Positions 43,301 to 52,551 are shown, numbered from the stretch's first letter. The stretch: DNA of 64,000 nt from Streptococcus oralis subsp. tigurinus AZ_3a (GCA_000344275.1 AORU01000012.1:1-64000), one strand, 5' to 3'. Made by a program: numbers and translations. Notes: generated by a model from the letters alone, not told the origin.

Positions 43301-44041
43301 ATGACTATTATAACCTCAAAAGCCAATTCTGTGGTAAAAAATGCCAAGAAATTACATCAAAAAAAATATCGAAAGTCTGCTTATTTGATTGAGGGCTGGC
43401 ACTTATTCGAAGAAGCTGTTCAAGCAGGAGTAACGATTGAGAAGATTTTTGCCTTAGAAAGTTACCGAGATCAGCTAGTCGCTTTTCCTCAAACTATCTG
43501 GGTTTCAGAGGAGATTTTGCTGGATTTGGCAGATACGCAAACTCCTCAAGGGATTGTTGCAGTGATTCAAAAAGAGGAAATAGGACTGCCTGATTTTCGT
43601 CAGGGTAAGTTTCTATTTTTAGAGGAAGTCCAAGATCCAGGGAATGTGGGCACCATGATTCGGACGGCGGATGCCGCAGGTTTTACAGGGGTTATTGTTT
43701 CAGACAAGTCAGCAGATATCTACAGTCTCAAGACCCTGCGTTCCATGCAAGGAAGTCATTTTCACTTGCCCATCTATCGTATGCCAGTTGCCGCTTTTGT
43801 AGAAGGGGCAAAGAAGAGCAACTTGCCCATTCTGGCAACGACTTTATCAAGAGATTCCAAGGATTATCGTGACCTTTCTCCCCTAGAAAACTTTGCTTTA
43901 GTTATGGGAAATGAAGGACAGGGGATTAGTTCTGTCATGGCTGAGAGTGCTGATCAACTGGTTCATATTGGCATGAAAGGTCGAGCAGAAAGTCTCAACG
44001 TGGCAGTTGCCGCAGGTATATTGATGTTTTATTTTAGCTGA
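43301..44041 (+). CDS. TrmH/SpoU-family rRNA 2'-O-methyltransferase
   Basis: This is a 246-aa SPOUT methyltransferase. The N-terminal substrate-binding domain (MTIITSKANSVVKNAKKL ... YLIEGWHLFEEAV) is followed by the knotted SAM domain with LEEVQDPGNVGTMIRTADAAGF, ALVMGNEGQGIS and GRAESLNVAVAAGILMF, the three SPOUT motifs. It resembles 23S rRNA guanosine methyltransferases. Start ATG 43301 matches the family start; a TTG at 43283 in the same frame lies upstream of the -10 box. No ribosome site is present, and a leaderless mRNA is predicted. Confidence 0.93.
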   Translation: MTIITSKANSVVKNAKKLHQKKYRKSAYLIEGWHLFEEAVQAGVTIEKIFALESYRDQLVAFPQTIWVSEEILLDLADTQTPQGIVAVIQKEEIGLPDFRQGKFLFLEEVQDPGNVGTMIRTADAAGFTGVIVSDKSADIYSLKTLRSMQGSHFHLPIYRMPVAAFVEGAKKSNLPILATTLSRDSKDYRDLSPLENFALVMGNEGQGISSVMAESADQLVHIGMKGRAESLNVAVAAGILMFYFS

Positions 44042-44054
44042 TTTATAAAATCTT

Positions 44055-44063
44055 TGTTATAAT
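44055..44063 (+). promoter_or_regulatory. Extended -10 promoter of the Bax-inhibitor-like gene
   Basis: TGTTATAAT has its box at 44058-44063, with AAAGGAGA before the ATG at 44097. Confidence 0.7.
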
Positions 44064-44096
44064 CAAGACATATTTATAGAGAAAAGGAGAATCAGA

Positions 44097-44780
44097 ATGA
44101 ATCAAACGATTATTCAAGAACGTTCAGGTCTCAATCAATTTTACGCTAAGGTTTATGCCTTTGTGGGACTTGGGATTGGTCTATCAGCTCTCGTGTCAGC
44201 TTTGATGTTGACAGTCTTTCAGTCCCAGTTGATTTACTTTTTAATACATGGCCGTCTCTGGTTGATGGTTGCAACTTTTGCAGAACTTGCTCTGGTCTTT
44301 GTTGCAAGTAGCATGGCTGCGAAGAACAGCCCAGCAGCTCTCCCAGTATTTTTAGTTTATTCTGTTTTAAATGGATTTACGCTTAGTTTTGTCGTAGCCT
44401 TCTATACACCTGGGACCGTCTTATCAGCCTTTGTATCTAGTGCCCTTCTCTTCTTTGTCATGGCGGTAATCGGAATTTTCACCAAGAAAGATTTGGGTGG
44501 AATGGGACGAGCTTTGATGGCGGCGCTTGTTGGTCTCATCATTGCCATGGTTGTGAATCTATTTTTAGCTAATAGCTTTTTTGACTACATGATTAGTATT
44601 GCCATGGTCTTGGTCTTCTCAGGTTTGATTGCTTGGGACAACCAAAAGATTCGCTATGTTTATGAGCAGTCACGAGGACAAGTAGCGACAGGTTGGATCG
44701 TCTCAATGGCACTCAGCATTTACCTAGACTTTATCAACCTCTTCCTTAGCATCTTACGAATCTTTGGTCGAAACGATTAA
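44097..44780 (+). CDS. Bax inhibitor-1/YccA (BI-1) family membrane protein
   Basis: This is a 227-aa protein with seven hydrophobic helices. It begins MNQTIIQERSGLNQFYAKVYAFVGLGIGLSAL and contains the family aspartates in the last helices (SGLIAWDNQKIRY and SIYLDFINLFLSILRIFGRND). Bacterial BI-1 homologues such as YetJ are pH-gated calcium leak channels; the role in streptococci is not defined. It has its own promoter and terminator. Confidence 0.93.
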   Translation: MNQTIIQERSGLNQFYAKVYAFVGLGIGLSALVSALMLTVFQSQLIYFLIHGRLWLMVATFAELALVFVASSMAAKNSPAALPVFLVYSVLNGFTLSFVVAFYTPGTVLSAFVSSALLFFVMAVIGIFTKKDLGGMGRALMAALVGLIIAMVVNLFLANSFFDYMISIAMVLVFSGLIAWDNQKIRYVYEQSRGQVATGWIVSMALSIYLDFINLFLSILRIFGRND

Positions 44781-44788
44781 TGAATGAC

Positions 44789-44820
44789 AGAGTCAGTGTT
44801 CGAAAGAGCACTGACTTTTT
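44789..44820 (+). terminator. Terminator of the BI-1 family gene
   Basis: The AGTCAGTG/CACTGACT stem, extended by two pairs, has a CGAAAG loop and five T. Confidence 0.9.
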
Positions 44821-44854
44821 CTCGTTTACTCTTTTCTTTTCTTGGAAATAGGTG

Positions 44855-44860
44855 TATAAT
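44855..44860 (+). promoter_or_regulatory. -10 box of asnA
   Basis: TATAAT lies 29 nt before the ATG at 44890. No good -35 is seen. TTTTTGAGGAG supplies the ribosome site. Confidence 0.55.
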
Positions 44861-44889
44861 GCTTTTAACTAATTTTTGAGGAGTCGTTT

Positions 44890-45882
44890 ATGAAGAAAAG
44901 TTTTATCCATCAGCAAGAAGAGATTTCCTTTGTCAAAAACACCTTTACCCAGTATTTGAAAGATAAGTTAGAAGTTGTTGAAGTTCAAGGTCCCATCTTG
45001 AGCAAAGTTGGTGATGGGATGCAGGATAACCTGTCCGGTGTCGAACATCCAGTATCCGTAAAGGTCTTGCAGATTCCAGATGAAACTTATGAAGTCGTCC
45101 ACTCACTAGCCAAATGGAAGCGCCACACCTTGGCTCGGTTTGGTTTCGGTGAGGGTGAAGGTCTTTTTGTCCACATGAAGGCCCTTCGTCCAGACGAAGA
45201 TTCGCTTGATGCGACTCACTCTGTATATGTAGACCAGTGGGACTGGGAAAAAGTGATTCCAAATGGTCAACGCAATATCGCTTATCTCAAAGAAACCGTC
45301 GAGAAGATTTACAAGGCTATTCGTCTGACAGAGCTAGCCGTAGAAGCACGCTACGATATCGAATCCATCTTGCCAAAACAAATCACTTTCATCCATACAG
45401 AAGAGTTGGTGGAACGCTATCCAGATTTGACACCAAAAGAGCGTGAAAATGCAATCTGTAAAGAGTTCGGTGCAGTCTTCTTGATTGGTATTGGTGGCGA
45501 GTTGCCTGATGGCAAGCCTCATGACGGCCGTGCACCTGACTACGATGACTGGACAACAGAGTCTGAAAATGGCTACAAAGGGTTAAATGGGGATATTCTA
45601 GTTTGGAACGAATCTCTTGGTTGTGCCTTTGAACTTTCCTCAATGGGGATTCGGGTAGATGAGGATACACTTCGGCGCCAGGTGGCTCTTACAGGAGACG
45701 AAGATCGGCTTGAGCTGGAATGGCATAAAGCCCTGCTTAACGGCCTTTTCCCACTGACAATTGGTGGAGGTATCGGACAGTCTCGGATGGCCATGTTCTT
45801 ACTTCGCAAGAAACACATTGGAGAAGTTCAGACTAGTGTTTGGCCTCAGGAAGTCCGCGATACGTATGAAAATATCTTGTAG
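44890..45882 (+). CDS. asnA: Aspartate--ammonia ligase (asparagine synthetase A)
   Basis: This is a 330-aa enzyme that makes asparagine from aspartate, ammonia and ATP. It resembles class II aminoacyl-tRNA synthetases. Recognisable blocks are [59 protein letters not shown], and the C-terminal [23 protein letters not shown]. The opposing asparaginase at 23,989-24,951 shows that this organism can both make and degrade asparagine. Confidence 0.97.
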   Translation: MKKSFIHQQEEISFVKNTFTQYLKDKLEVVEVQGPILSKVGDGMQDNLSGVEHPVSVKVLQIPDETYEVVHSLAKWKRHTLARFGFGEGEGLFVHMKALRPDEDSLDATHSVYVDQWDWEKVIPNGQRNIAYLKETVEKIYKAIRLTELAVEARYDIESILPKQITFIHTEELVERYPDLTPKERENAICKEFGAVFLIGIGGELPDGKPHDGRAPDYDDWTTESENGYKGLNGDILVWNESLGCAFELSSMGIRVDEDTLRRQVALTGDEDRLELEWHKALLNGLFPLTIGGGIGQSRMAMFLLRKKHIGEVQTSVWPQEVRDTYENIL

Positions 45883-45884
45883 AG

Positions 45885-45911
45885 AATCGAACCGCAAGGT
45901 TCGGTTTTCTT
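45885..45911 (+). terminator. Terminator of asnA
   Basis: The TCGAACC/GGTTCGG stem has a stable GCAA tetraloop and runs into TTTTCTTTCT. Confidence 0.8.
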
Positions 45912-45930
45912 TCTCTTTTTGCCTATAATT

Positions 45931-45939
45931 TGGTATAAT
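45931..45939 (+). promoter_or_regulatory. Extended -10 promoter abutting rsmD
   Basis: TGGTATAAT has its box at 45934-45939. The start codon at 45947 lies 7 nt after it, so a leaderless or near-leaderless message is predicted. An out-of-frame ATG at 45942 stops immediately. Confidence 0.8.
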
Positions 45940-45946
45940 AAATGGT

Positions 45947-46486
45947 ATGAAAATCGTATCAGGAATCTACGGAGGGCGTCCCCTCAAGACGCTAGAAGGC
46001 AAGACGACGAGGCCGACATCAGATAAGGTGCGTGGAGCTATCTTTAACATGATAGGTCCCTATTTTGAGGGCGGTCGTGTCTTGGATCTCTATGCTGGCA
46101 GTGGTGGTCTGTCTATTGAAGCTGTGTCAAGAGGGACGTCCCATGCTGTCTTAGTGGAACGGGATAGAAGGGCACAAGCTATCGTCGCTGCAAATATCCA
46201 AATGACCAAGGAAGTTTCCAAATTTCAGCTCTTAAAGATGGAGGCTGAACGGGCCTTGGAGCAGGTGAAAGGTCCCTTTGACCTGGTCTTTTTAGACCCT
46301 CCCTATGCCAAGGAACAAATCGTTGCAGATATCGAAAAAATGGCAGAAAGAAACCTATTTTCCGAAGAAATCATGGTTGTCTGCGAAACCGATAAGTCTG
46401 TAGAACTTCCAGAAGAAATTGCCTGCCTCGGCATCTGGAAGGAAAAAATATATGGGATTAGTAAGGTGACAGTCTATGTCAGATAG
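45947..46486 (+). CDS. rsmD: 16S rRNA (guanine(966)-N(2))-methyltransferase RsmD
   Basis: This is a 179-aa SAM methyltransferase. It begins [37 protein letters not shown], the standard RsmD start. The SAM motif is [19 protein letters not shown], and the catalytic NPPY-like motif is [12 protein letters not shown]. It is first in rsmD-coaD-sepM, overlapping coaD by 11 nt. The predicted leaderless start makes it one of three rRNA-modification genes here with that feature. Confidence 0.95.
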   Translation: MKIVSGIYGGRPLKTLEGKTTRPTSDKVRGAIFNMIGPYFEGGRVLDLYAGSGGLSIEAVSRGTSHAVLVERDRRAQAIVAANIQMTKEVSKFQLLKMEAERALEQVKGPFDLVFLDPPYAKEQIVADIEKMAERNLFSEEIMVVCETDKSVELPEEIACLGIWKEKIYGISKVTVYVR

Positions 46487-46964
46487 AATTGGATTATTTA
46501 CAGGTTCGTTTGATCCGATGACAAATGGACATCTGGATATCATTGAACGTGCCAGCAAACTCTTTGATAAGCTCTATGTCGGGGTGTTCTACAATCCCCA
46601 CAAACAAGGTTTTCTCCCTGTTGAAAACCGCAAACGGGCAGTCGAAAAAGCGGTGGCGCATTTAGATAATGTAGAGGTGCTGGCTTCTCATGACCAACTA
46701 GTCGTCGATGTTGCAAGAAGACTGGGGGCTAAAACCCTTGTCCGTGGCTTGCGGAATGCCACCGACTTGCAATACGAGTCTAGTTTTGATTACTACAATC
46801 ATCAACTGGCTCCAGAAATCGAAACCATTTACTTATATAGTCGCCCAGAGCATCTTTATATTAGCTCTTCAGCCATGAGAGAACTTCTGAAGTTTGGTCA
46901 GGAGATTCAGCAATATGTCCCAAACAGTGTTGTGGAGGAATTAGAACATGAAGAAAAAAACTAG
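46476..46964 (+). CDS. coaD: Phosphopantetheine adenylyltransferase
   Basis: This is a 162-aa nucleotidyltransferase of CoA synthesis. It has [22 protein letters not shown] with the T/HxGH motif, [14 protein letters not shown], and [14 protein letters not shown] near the C-terminus. It overlaps rsmD (11 nt) and sepM (17 nt). The rsmD-coaD pairing is widely conserved in bacteria. Confidence 0.97.
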   Translation: MSDRIGLFTGSFDPMTNGHLDIIERASKLFDKLYVGVFYNPHKQGFLPVENRKRAVEKAVAHLDNVEVLASHDQLVVDVARRLGAKTLVRGLRNATDLQYESSFDYYNHQLAPEIETIYLYSRPEHLYISSSAMRELLKFGQEIQQYVPNSVVEELEHEEKN

Positions 46965-47985
46965 ATGGCCCTTATATGTCATCCTAGCACTAGTAGTGAC
47001 TTTTTTAGCCTTTGTAGTACCTTTACCATACTACATAGAAGTTCCAGGTGGAGCGGAAGATATTCGTCAAGTTTTAAAAGTCAATGAAACAGAAGATACA
47101 GAAGCAGGAGCTTACCAGTTTGTAACAGTCGGTATTCGACACGCAACCCTATCACATCTTGTCTATGCTTGGTTAACACCTTTTACGGACATTAGAAGTG
47201 CCAAGGAGACTACGGGTGGCTCTACTGATGCAGAGTTTATGCGGATCAATCAGTTTTACATGCAAACATCCCAAAACATGGCCAAGTATCAAGGACTGAA
47301 GACGGCTGGAAAGGATATCGAACTCAAGTACCTGGGTGTCTATGTCTTGACCGTGACGGACAATTCAACTTTTAAGGGCATTCTGAACATTGCGGATACC
47401 GTGACAGCTGTTAATGATAAAACGTTTGACAGTTCAAAAGACTTGGTCGACTATGTCAATTCTCAACAATTAGGGGATACGGTCAAGGTAACTTATGAAG
47501 AAGACGGAAAAGTCAAGTCTGCAGAAGGTAAAATTATCACTCTCGAAAACGGAAAAAACGGGATTGGGATTGGTTTGATTGACCGTACGGAAGTGACCAG
47601 TGATGTTCCGATTCGTTTTTCAACAGCTGGTATCGGCGGGCCAAGTGCCGGTCTCATGTTTAGCCTAGCTATCTACACCCAGATAGCAGAGCCAGGACTT
47701 CGTAATGGCCGTATCGTTGCGGGGACGGGAACCATTGATCGCGATGGAAATGTTGGTGACATCGGTGGAATTGACAAAAAAGTGGTTGCAGCCTCTCGTC
47801 AGGGAGCCAACATCTTTTTTGCCCCTGACAATCCAGTCACTGAGGAAGCAAAAAAAGCAGATCCCGATGCGAAAAGCAACTATGAAACAGCCCTAGAAGC
47901 TGCCAAAACGATCAAAACAGAGATGAAAATCGTTCCGGTTAAAACCTTGCAGGATGCGATTGATTACCTGAAAAACAATCCCTAA
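46948..47985 (+). CDS. sepM: SepM-family PDZ/Lon-like membrane serine protease
   Basis: This is a 345-aa protein. An N-terminal membrane anchor (about 7-28, [20 protein letters not shown]) is followed by a PDZ domain (about 125-205) and a Lon-type Ser-Lys protease domain. The catalytic Ser is in [15 protein letters not shown] and the Lys in [18 protein letters not shown]. In Streptococcus mutans SepM trims the extracellular competence peptide CSP; in this species the substrate is not shown. It is encoded within the rsmD-coaD operon. Confidence 0.93.
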   Translation: MKKKTRWPLYVILALVVTFLAFVVPLPYYIEVPGGAEDIRQVLKVNETEDTEAGAYQFVTVGIRHATLSHLVYAWLTPFTDIRSAKETTGGSTDAEFMRINQFYMQTSQNMAKYQGLKTAGKDIELKYLGVYVLTVTDNSTFKGILNIADTVTAVNDKTFDSSKDLVDYVNSQQLGDTVKVTYEEDGKVKSAEGKIITLENGKNGIGIGLIDRTEVTSDVPIRFSTAGIGGPSAGLMFSLAIYTQIAEPGLRNGRIVAGTGTIDRDGNVGDIGGIDKKVVAASRQGANIFFAPDNPVTEEAKKADPDAKSNYETALEAAKTIKTEMKIVPVKTLQDAIDYLKNNP

Positions 47986-48025
47986 TTCGTAGAAAAATCG
48001 AAAACTAGCGCGCAAGCGGATAAGA

Positions 48026-48034
48026 TGGTATAAT
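48026..48034 (+). promoter_or_regulatory. Extended -10 promoter abutting the DUF1146 gene
   Basis: TGGTATAAT has its box at 48029-48034. The first base of the transcript is expected around 48041, exactly where the DUF1146 reading frame would need to begin. Confidence 0.7.
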
Positions 48035-48040
48035 AGTCAA

Positions 48041-48271
48041 ATAGTTCAATTATTATTCACTCTAAGTAGTCATATACTCTTTATTTATTTGAGTTTTTAC
48101 CTTTTGAAGGATCTTGTTAGATGGGAAAAGGTTTTAAAAGTGAACGCTACTAACACAAAAAAGGTTCGTTTGTTGGTAGGCTTCTTTAGTATTGTGATGG
48201 GCTATATCTTGAGTTCATTCTTTATCAGTTTGTACCAACTGTGGCAAGAAGCACTTAGAGGACTATTATAA
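48041..48271 (+). CDS. DUF1146 (YwzB-like) small membrane protein with apparent AUA start
   Basis: This 76-aa protein has two membrane helices: [20 protein letters not shown], then [35 protein letters not shown] lies between them, as in DUF1146/YwzB. It sits directly upstream of murA, as ywzB does in Bacillus. The full-length family frame begins at codon ATA 48041, 6 nt after the -10 box, with no ATG/GTG/TTG until TTG 48089, which would remove most of helix 1. Either initiation uses AUA on a leaderless mRNA, or the protein is N-terminally truncated from TTG 48089. Confidence 0.65.
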   Translation: MVQLLFTLSSHILFIYLSFYLLKDLVRWEKVLKVNATNTKKVRLLVGFFSIVMGYILSSFFISLYQLWQEALRGLL

Positions 48272-48294
48272 AATCAAAAGTAAAGGAAACAACT

Positions 48295-49578
48295 ATGGAA
48301 AAAATTGTGGTTCAAGGCGGAGATAATCGTCTGGTCGGGAGTGTGACGATTGAGGGAGCAAAGAATGCAGTCTTGCCCTTGTTGGCAGCGACTATTTTAG
48401 CCAGTGAAGGAAAGACCGTCTTACAAAATGTCCCTATCTTGTCGGATGTGTTCACCATGAATCAAGTAGTTCGTGGTCTGAATGCCAAGGTGGACTTTGA
48501 TGAGGAAGCTCATATTGTCGAGGTCGATGCGACTGGTGATATCACGGAGGAAGCTCCATACAAGTATGTCAGCAAGATGCGAGCATCCATCGTTGTCTTG
48601 GGACCAATCCTTGCTCGTGTAGGTCATGCCAAGGTATCCATGCCAGGTGGTTGTACTATTGGAAGTCGTCCCATCGACCTCCACCTCAAAGGTTTGGAAG
48701 CTATGGGGGCTAAAATCACTCAGACAGCTGGTTACATCGAAGCCAAGGCAGACCACTTGCATGGCGCTCATATCTACATGGATTTCCCTAGCGTCGGTGC
48801 AACACAAAACTTGATGATGGCAGCAACTTTGGCTGATGGTGTGACAGTGATTGAAAATGCTGCGCGTGAGCCAGAAATTGTTGACCTCGCTATCTTCCTT
48901 AATGAAATGGGAGCCAAGGTCAAGGGAGCTGGTACCGAAACAATCACAGTGACTGGTGTTGAGGAACTCCATGGTACGACTCATACTGTAGTACAGGACC
49001 GTATTGAAGCTGGAACCTTTATGGTAGCAGCAGCTATGACTGGTGGAGATGTCCTCGTTCGTGATGCAGTTTGGGAACACAATCGTCCCTTGATTTCAAA
49101 ACTACTTGAGATGGGTGTTGAAGTGACAGAGGAGTCAGAAGGTATCCGTGTTCGTTCTCAACTTGAAAATCTCAAGGCTGTTCATGTAAAAACCTTACCA
49201 CACCCAGGATTTCCAACAGATATGCAGGCACAATTTACAGCTTTGATGACAGTCGCAAAAGGGGAATCTACCATGGTGGAAACGGTGTTTGAGAATCGCT
49301 TCCAACACTTAGAGGAAATGCGCCGTATGGGCTTGCATTCAGAGATTATCCGTGACACAGCTCGTATTGTTGGGGGGCAGGCTTTGCAAGGGGCAGAAGT
49401 TCTATCAACGGACCTTCGCGCTAGTGCGGCTTTGATTTTGACAGGTCTGGTGGCGCAGGGAGAAACAGTTGTTGGTAAGTTAGTCCACCTTGATAGAGGT
49501 TACTACCGCTTCCATGAGAAGTTAGCTCGGCTAGGAGCGAAGATTCAGCGAATTGAGGCAAATGATGAAGAAGAATAA
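48295..49578 (+). CDS. murA: UDP-N-acetylglucosamine 1-carboxyvinyltransferase
   Basis: This 427-aa enzyme is the first committed step of peptidoglycan synthesis and the fosfomycin target. The catalytic Cys is C120 in [16 protein letters not shown]. The N-terminal motif [16 protein letters not shown] and C-terminal [14 protein letters not shown] are typical. Streptococci carry two MurA paralogues. The context (DUF1146 before, epuA-endA after) fits the MurA1 copy. The C-terminal end overlaps epuA by 14 nt. Confidence 0.96.
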   Translation: MEKIVVQGGDNRLVGSVTIEGAKNAVLPLLAATILASEGKTVLQNVPILSDVFTMNQVVRGLNAKVDFDEEAHIVEVDATGDITEEAPYKYVSKMRASIVVLGPILARVGHAKVSMPGGCTIGSRPIDLHLKGLEAMGAKITQTAGYIEAKADHLHGAHIYMDFPSVGATQNLMMAATLADGVTVIENAAREPEIVDLAIFLNEMGAKVKGAGTETITVTGVEELHGTTHTVVQDRIEAGTFMVAAAMTGGDVLVRDAVWEHNRPLISKLLEMGVEVTEESEGIRVRSQLENLKAVHVKTLPHPGFPTDMQAQFTALMTVAKGESTMVETVFENRFQHLEEMRRMGLHSEIIRDTARIVGGQALQGAEVLSTDLRASAALILTGLVAQGETVVGKLVHLDRGYYRFHEKLARLGAKIQRIEANDEEE

Positions 49579-49759
49579 AAACTTACGCTATGTGCTCCGT
49601 CGCTTACTGTTGATTTTTATTGTTCTCTTGATAGCTTTCCTTGCTTTAGGAATCGGCTTGATGGTTGGCTATGGCATCCTAGGAAAGGGACAGGATCCGT
49701 GGGCTATCTTGTCTCCAGCAAAGTGGCAGGAATTGATTAGCAAATTTACAGGAAATTAG
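49565..49759 (+). CDS. epuA: EpuA-type small membrane protein (RNA polymerase beta-subunit-annotated family)
   Basis: This 64-aa protein has a basic N-terminus ([15 protein letters not shown]), one membrane helix (about 13-40) and a short outer tail with [19 protein letters not shown]. It matches EpuA, the gene preceding endA in pneumococcus, whose family (PF11772) is often labelled DNA-directed RNA polymerase subunit beta. The biochemical role is unclear. ATG 49565 has GAGG 6 nt upstream within murA; ATG 49562 is an alternative. Confidence 0.85.
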   Translation: MKKNKNLRYVLRRLLLIFIVLLIAFLALGIGLMVGYGILGKGQDPWAILSPAKWQELISKFTGN

Positions 49760-49780
49760 ACTGGGAGACCAGTCTTTTTC
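49757..49780 (+). terminator. Terminator between epuA and endA
   Basis: The 7-8 bp stem TAGACTGG/CCAGTCTT has a 4-nt loop and runs into TTTTC, starting at the epuA stop codon. endA begins only 20 nt later with no promoter visible in between, so endA should depend on readthrough. Confidence 0.8.
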
Positions 49781-49799
49781 TAAAAAAATAAGGAGAAAA

Positions 49800-50624
49800 A
49801 TGAACAAAAAAACAAGACAGACTTTGATAGGGTTACTTCTATTCTTACTCTTGGCTGCGGGAAGCTATTATATCAAGCAGATGCAGTCGGCACCAAGTAG
49901 CCCTCGAACTAAGGTTAGTCAGAAAAAACAAGCTTCAGAAGCTCCCAGTCAGGAGCTGGCTGAAAGTGTCTTAACTGAGTCAATCAAAAACCAAATCAAG
50001 GGTGATCTCGAGTGGAATGGAGCAGGAGCTTTTGTTGTCAATGGCAATAAAACCAATCTAGATGCCAAGGTTTCTAGTAAACCCTATGCGGATAATAAAA
50101 CAAAGACAGTTGGAAAAGAAATAGTCCCGACTGTTGCCAATGCCATCTTATCCAAAGCGACTCGGCAGTATAAGAATCGTGAAGAAACAGGCAACGGCTC
50201 CACCTCTTGGACGCCACCAGGATGGCATCAAGTTAAGAATCTAAAGGGGGCTTACACACATGCAGTTGATAGAGGACACCTGCTGGGCTATGCCTTGATA
50301 GGTGGTTTGGATGGTTTTGATGCCTCTACCAGCAATCCCAAGAACATTGCAGTCCAGACAGCTTGGGCGAACCAAGCGCAGGCTGAGGATTCGACAGGTC
50401 AGAACTACTATGAGAGTTTGGTCAGAAAAGCCTTGGACCAAAATAAGAGGGTCCGTTACCGCGTGACACTCCACTATGCGACAAATGAAGATCTAGTTCC
50501 ATCCGCTTCACAAATTGAAGCCAAATCTTCGGATGGTGAATTGGAGTTCAATGTCCTAATCCCCAATGTTCAAAAGGGAATCCAGCTTGATTATCGAACA
50601 GGTCAAGTAACGGTGACGGATTAG
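49800..50624 (+). CDS. endA: DNA-entry nuclease EndA
   Basis: This is a 274-aa membrane-anchored DNA/RNA non-specific endonuclease that degrades one strand during competence and digests neutrophil extracellular traps. The anchor is at about 8-26 ([17 protein letters not shown]). The beta-beta-alpha-metal active site [13 protein letters not shown] carries general base His160. The following Asn-rich segment ([19 protein letters not shown]) contains the metal-ligand Asn. AAGGAGAAA precedes the ATG. Confidence 0.97.
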   Translation: MNKKTRQTLIGLLLFLLLAAGSYYIKQMQSAPSSPRTKVSQKKQASEAPSQELAESVLTESIKNQIKGDLEWNGAGAFVVNGNKTNLDAKVSSKPYADNKTKTVGKEIVPTVANAILSKATRQYKNREETGNGSTSWTPPGWHQVKNLKGAYTHAVDRGHLLGYALIGGLDGFDASTSNPKNIAVQTAWANQAQAEDSTGQNYYESLVRKALDQNKRVRYRVTLHYATNEDLVPSASQIEAKSSDGELEFNVLIPNVQKGIQLDYRTGQVTVTD

Positions 50625-50642
50625 AAACAATGGATACTATAT

Positions 50643-50686
50643 AAAACAGCTCCTTTGTCTTCTGGAGGCAGGGGAGTTGTTGTTTA
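50643..50686 (+). terminator. Probable terminator of endA
   Basis: The AACAGCTCC/GGGAGTTGTT stem has a long internal loop and a TGTTT tail; moderate strength. Confidence 0.5.
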
Positions 50687-50719
50687 AATGAAAAATAATG
50701 TGAATCCTGAAGAATTTTA

Positions 50720-50728
50720 TGATATAAT
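50720..50728 (+). promoter_or_regulatory. Extended -10 promoter of the CNNM/CorC gene
   Basis: TGATATAAT has its box at 50723-50728, with TAGGAGAAA before the ATG at 50761. Confidence 0.7.
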
Positions 50729-50760
50729 GAAACACAAGATACTATTTTAGGAGAAAGACT

Positions 50761-52092
50761 ATGGAAGACCCGAGCAGTCAGAATTTGTTGCTACAGTTTG
50801 TATTATTATTTATCTTGACCTTGTTAAATGCTTTTTTCTCAGCCACTGAGATGGCAATGGTGTCACTAAACCGTTCCCGAGTAGAGCAAAAGGCAGAAGA
50901 GGGAGACAAACGTTACATCCGTTTGTTAAAGGTACTTGAAAATCCTAACCACTTTTTATCAACGATTCAAGTTGGTATCACGTTAATTACCATCTTGTCT
51001 GGGGCCAGTTTAGCGGAGACTCTAGGACGCGAAATTGCATCTTGGATAGGGAACAGTGAAACAGCTTCCGCTATTGCAAGCTTTCTATCTTTAGCGTTTT
51101 TGACCTATATTTCCATTGTTTTTGGGGAACTCTATCCCAAGAGAATTGCTCTAAATCTGAAAGATACCTTGGCTATCCGAACAGCGCCAGTCATTATTGG
51201 TTTGGGGAAAATTGTCAGTCCCTTTGTTTGGCTTTTGTCAGCCTCAACGAATCTATTGAGCCGTGTGACGCCAATGACCTTTGATGATGCTGATGAAAAG
51301 ATGACACGTGATGAAATTGAGTATATGCTAACCAATAGTGAAGAAACACTGGATGCAGATGAGATTGAAATGCTACAGGGAGTCTTTTCTTTAGATGAAC
51401 TAATGGCTCGTGAGCTAATGGTGCCTCGAACAGATGCCTTTATGGTGGATATTCAGGATGACAGTCAAACGATTATCGAGAGTATTTTAAAGCAAAATTT
51501 CTCACGTATCCCTGTTTATGATGGGGATAAGGATAATGTTATTGGTTTGATTCACACCAAGCGCTTGTTGAATGCCGCTTTTGTGGATGGATTTGACAAT
51601 ATTGTCTGGGAACGAATTCTCCAAACGCCACTGTTTGTTCCTGAGACTATCTTTGTGGACGATCTCCTTAAAGAACTTCGAAATACCCAAAATCAAATGG
51701 CCATCTTACTAGATGAATACGGTGGAATGGCTGGTTTGGTAACTCTGGAAGACCTCTTAGAAGAAATTGTTGGTGAGATTGATGATGAGACTGACAAGGC
51801 TGAAATTGAAGTCCATCAAATAGGAGAAGACACCTATATCGTTCAAGGTACCATGAATCTTAATGATTTTAATGACTACTTTGATGTGGAACTGGAAAGT
51901 GATGATGTTGATACCATCGCTGGTTATTATTTGACGGGTGTGGGAATGATTCCAACGACTGAAAAACTCAGTTATGAATTGGTCAGCCAAAACAAACAAA
52001 TCATCCTAACCAATGACAAGGTGAAAAACGGACGTGTTACCAAGGTAAAAGTCCAAATCACTGAAATAGAGACTGAAGAAGAAACAGAATAA
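50761..52092 (+). CDS. CNNM/CorC-family transporter (hemolysin-like, CBS domains)
   Basis: This 443-aa membrane protein is laid out as DUF21 membrane domain (about 1-195; FSATEMAMVSLNRSRVEQKAEEG, FGELYPKRIAL), two CBS domains (about 215-335; MVPRTDAFMVD, FSRIPVYDGDKDNVIGLIHTK, LLDEYGGMAGLVTLEDLLEEIVGEIDDE) and a CorC_HlyC domain (about 350-430). Relatives export Mg2+ or other divalent cations; the label hemolysin is historical. It is a single gene with its own promoter. Confidence 0.94.
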   Translation: MEDPSSQNLLLQFVLLFILTLLNAFFSATEMAMVSLNRSRVEQKAEEGDKRYIRLLKVLENPNHFLSTIQVGITLITILSGASLAETLGREIASWIGNSETASAIASFLSLAFLTYISIVFGELYPKRIALNLKDTLAIRTAPVIIGLGKIVSPFVWLLSASTNLLSRVTPMTFDDADEKMTRDEIEYMLTNSEETLDADEIEMLQGVFSLDELMARELMVPRTDAFMVDIQDDSQTIIESILKQNFSRIPVYDGDKDNVIGLIHTKRLLNAAFVDGFDNIVWERILQTPLFVPETIFVDDLLKELRNTQNQMAILLDEYGGMAGLVTLEDLLEEIVGEIDDETDKAEIEVHQIGEDTYIVQGTMNLNDFNDYFDVELESDDVDTIAGYYLTGVGMIPTTEKLSYELVSQNKQIILTNDKVKNGRVTKVKVQITEIETEEETE

Positions 52093-52118
52093 AGCAGTGA
52101 CTTGAGTCACTGCTTTAT
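52091..52118 (+). terminator. Terminator of the CNNM/CorC gene
   Basis: The 11-bp perfect stem AAAGCAGTGAC/GTCACTGCTTT has a TTGA loop. The tail TATATTTTC is T-rich but interrupted. Confidence 0.75.
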
Positions 52119-52181
52119 ATTTTCCCCCAATCCGCCCCAAAAGTTTTTCAAAGTTATCCGTATTTATCCGAAGAAAAAAAT

Positions 52182-52208
52182 AAAAAAGCCCGATTTTACG
52201 GGCTTTTC
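52182..52208 (-). terminator. Terminator of tRNA-Cys
   Basis: The AAAAGCCCG/CGGGCTTTT stem has a 6-nt loop and a TTTTTTA run on the minus strand. Confidence 0.85.
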
Positions 52209-52241
52209 ATTCGGTTAATTCCTGTTAATTCAGGTACTGAA

Positions 52242-52312
52242 AGGCGGTAGACGGATTTGAACCGACGATCAAGCTTTTGCAGAGCCGTGCCTTACCACTT
52301 GGCTATACCGCC
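52242..52312 (-). tRNA. tRNA-Cys (anticodon GCA)
   Basis: This 71-nt minus-strand cloverleaf has acceptor GGCGGTA/TACCGCC, D-arm AGCCAAGTGGTAAGGC, an anticodon loop CTGCAAA with GCA, and a T-arm containing GGTTCAAATCC. The discriminator is T. The anticodon and T stems each have one mismatch. It is a single-gene unit with its own promoter and terminator. Confidence 0.93.
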
Positions 52313-52324
52313 TCAACGTTTATT

Positions 52325-52353
52325 ATTATACCTTGAAAATGATTTCCCGTCAA
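52325..52353 (-). promoter_or_regulatory. Promoter of tRNA-Cys
   Basis: On the minus strand TTGACG, a 17-nt spacer and TATAAT place the start a few bases before the tRNA 5' end. Between here and the amiA control region (52354-52534) I see no gene. Confidence 0.85.
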
Positions 52354-52534
52354 TAGTTTCTTATTCTAAAATCCAATTTAAGAAGATAGATTATGTCATG
52401 TGAAGAAAAAAGGGAAAAGCAACTTGTAAAAATGAAGCTTACAGAGCTAGACAAATTAATTTTCTTTTCTTATAAATACAAATAAAGAATGGGGAAATTC
52501 TGACAAAGAGAAGTTTTTTGTAGATATACGCCTA

Positions 52535-52549
52535 AATATTCTGAAAATT
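52535..52549 (+). promoter_or_regulatory. CodY box upstream of amiA
   Basis: AATATTCTGAAAATT matches the CodY consensus AATTTTCWGAAAATT at 14 of 15 positions and lies 2 nt upstream of the amiA -35. CodY represses amino-acid and peptide uptake genes, including ami in pneumococcus. Confidence 0.75.
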
Positions 52550-52551
52550 CG

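Noticed and set aside
52433..52486. 17-codon frame before amiA (MKLTELDKLIFFSYKYK)
   Set aside because: No ribosome site or promoter upstream, AT-rich composition, and nothing similar known; likely chance.
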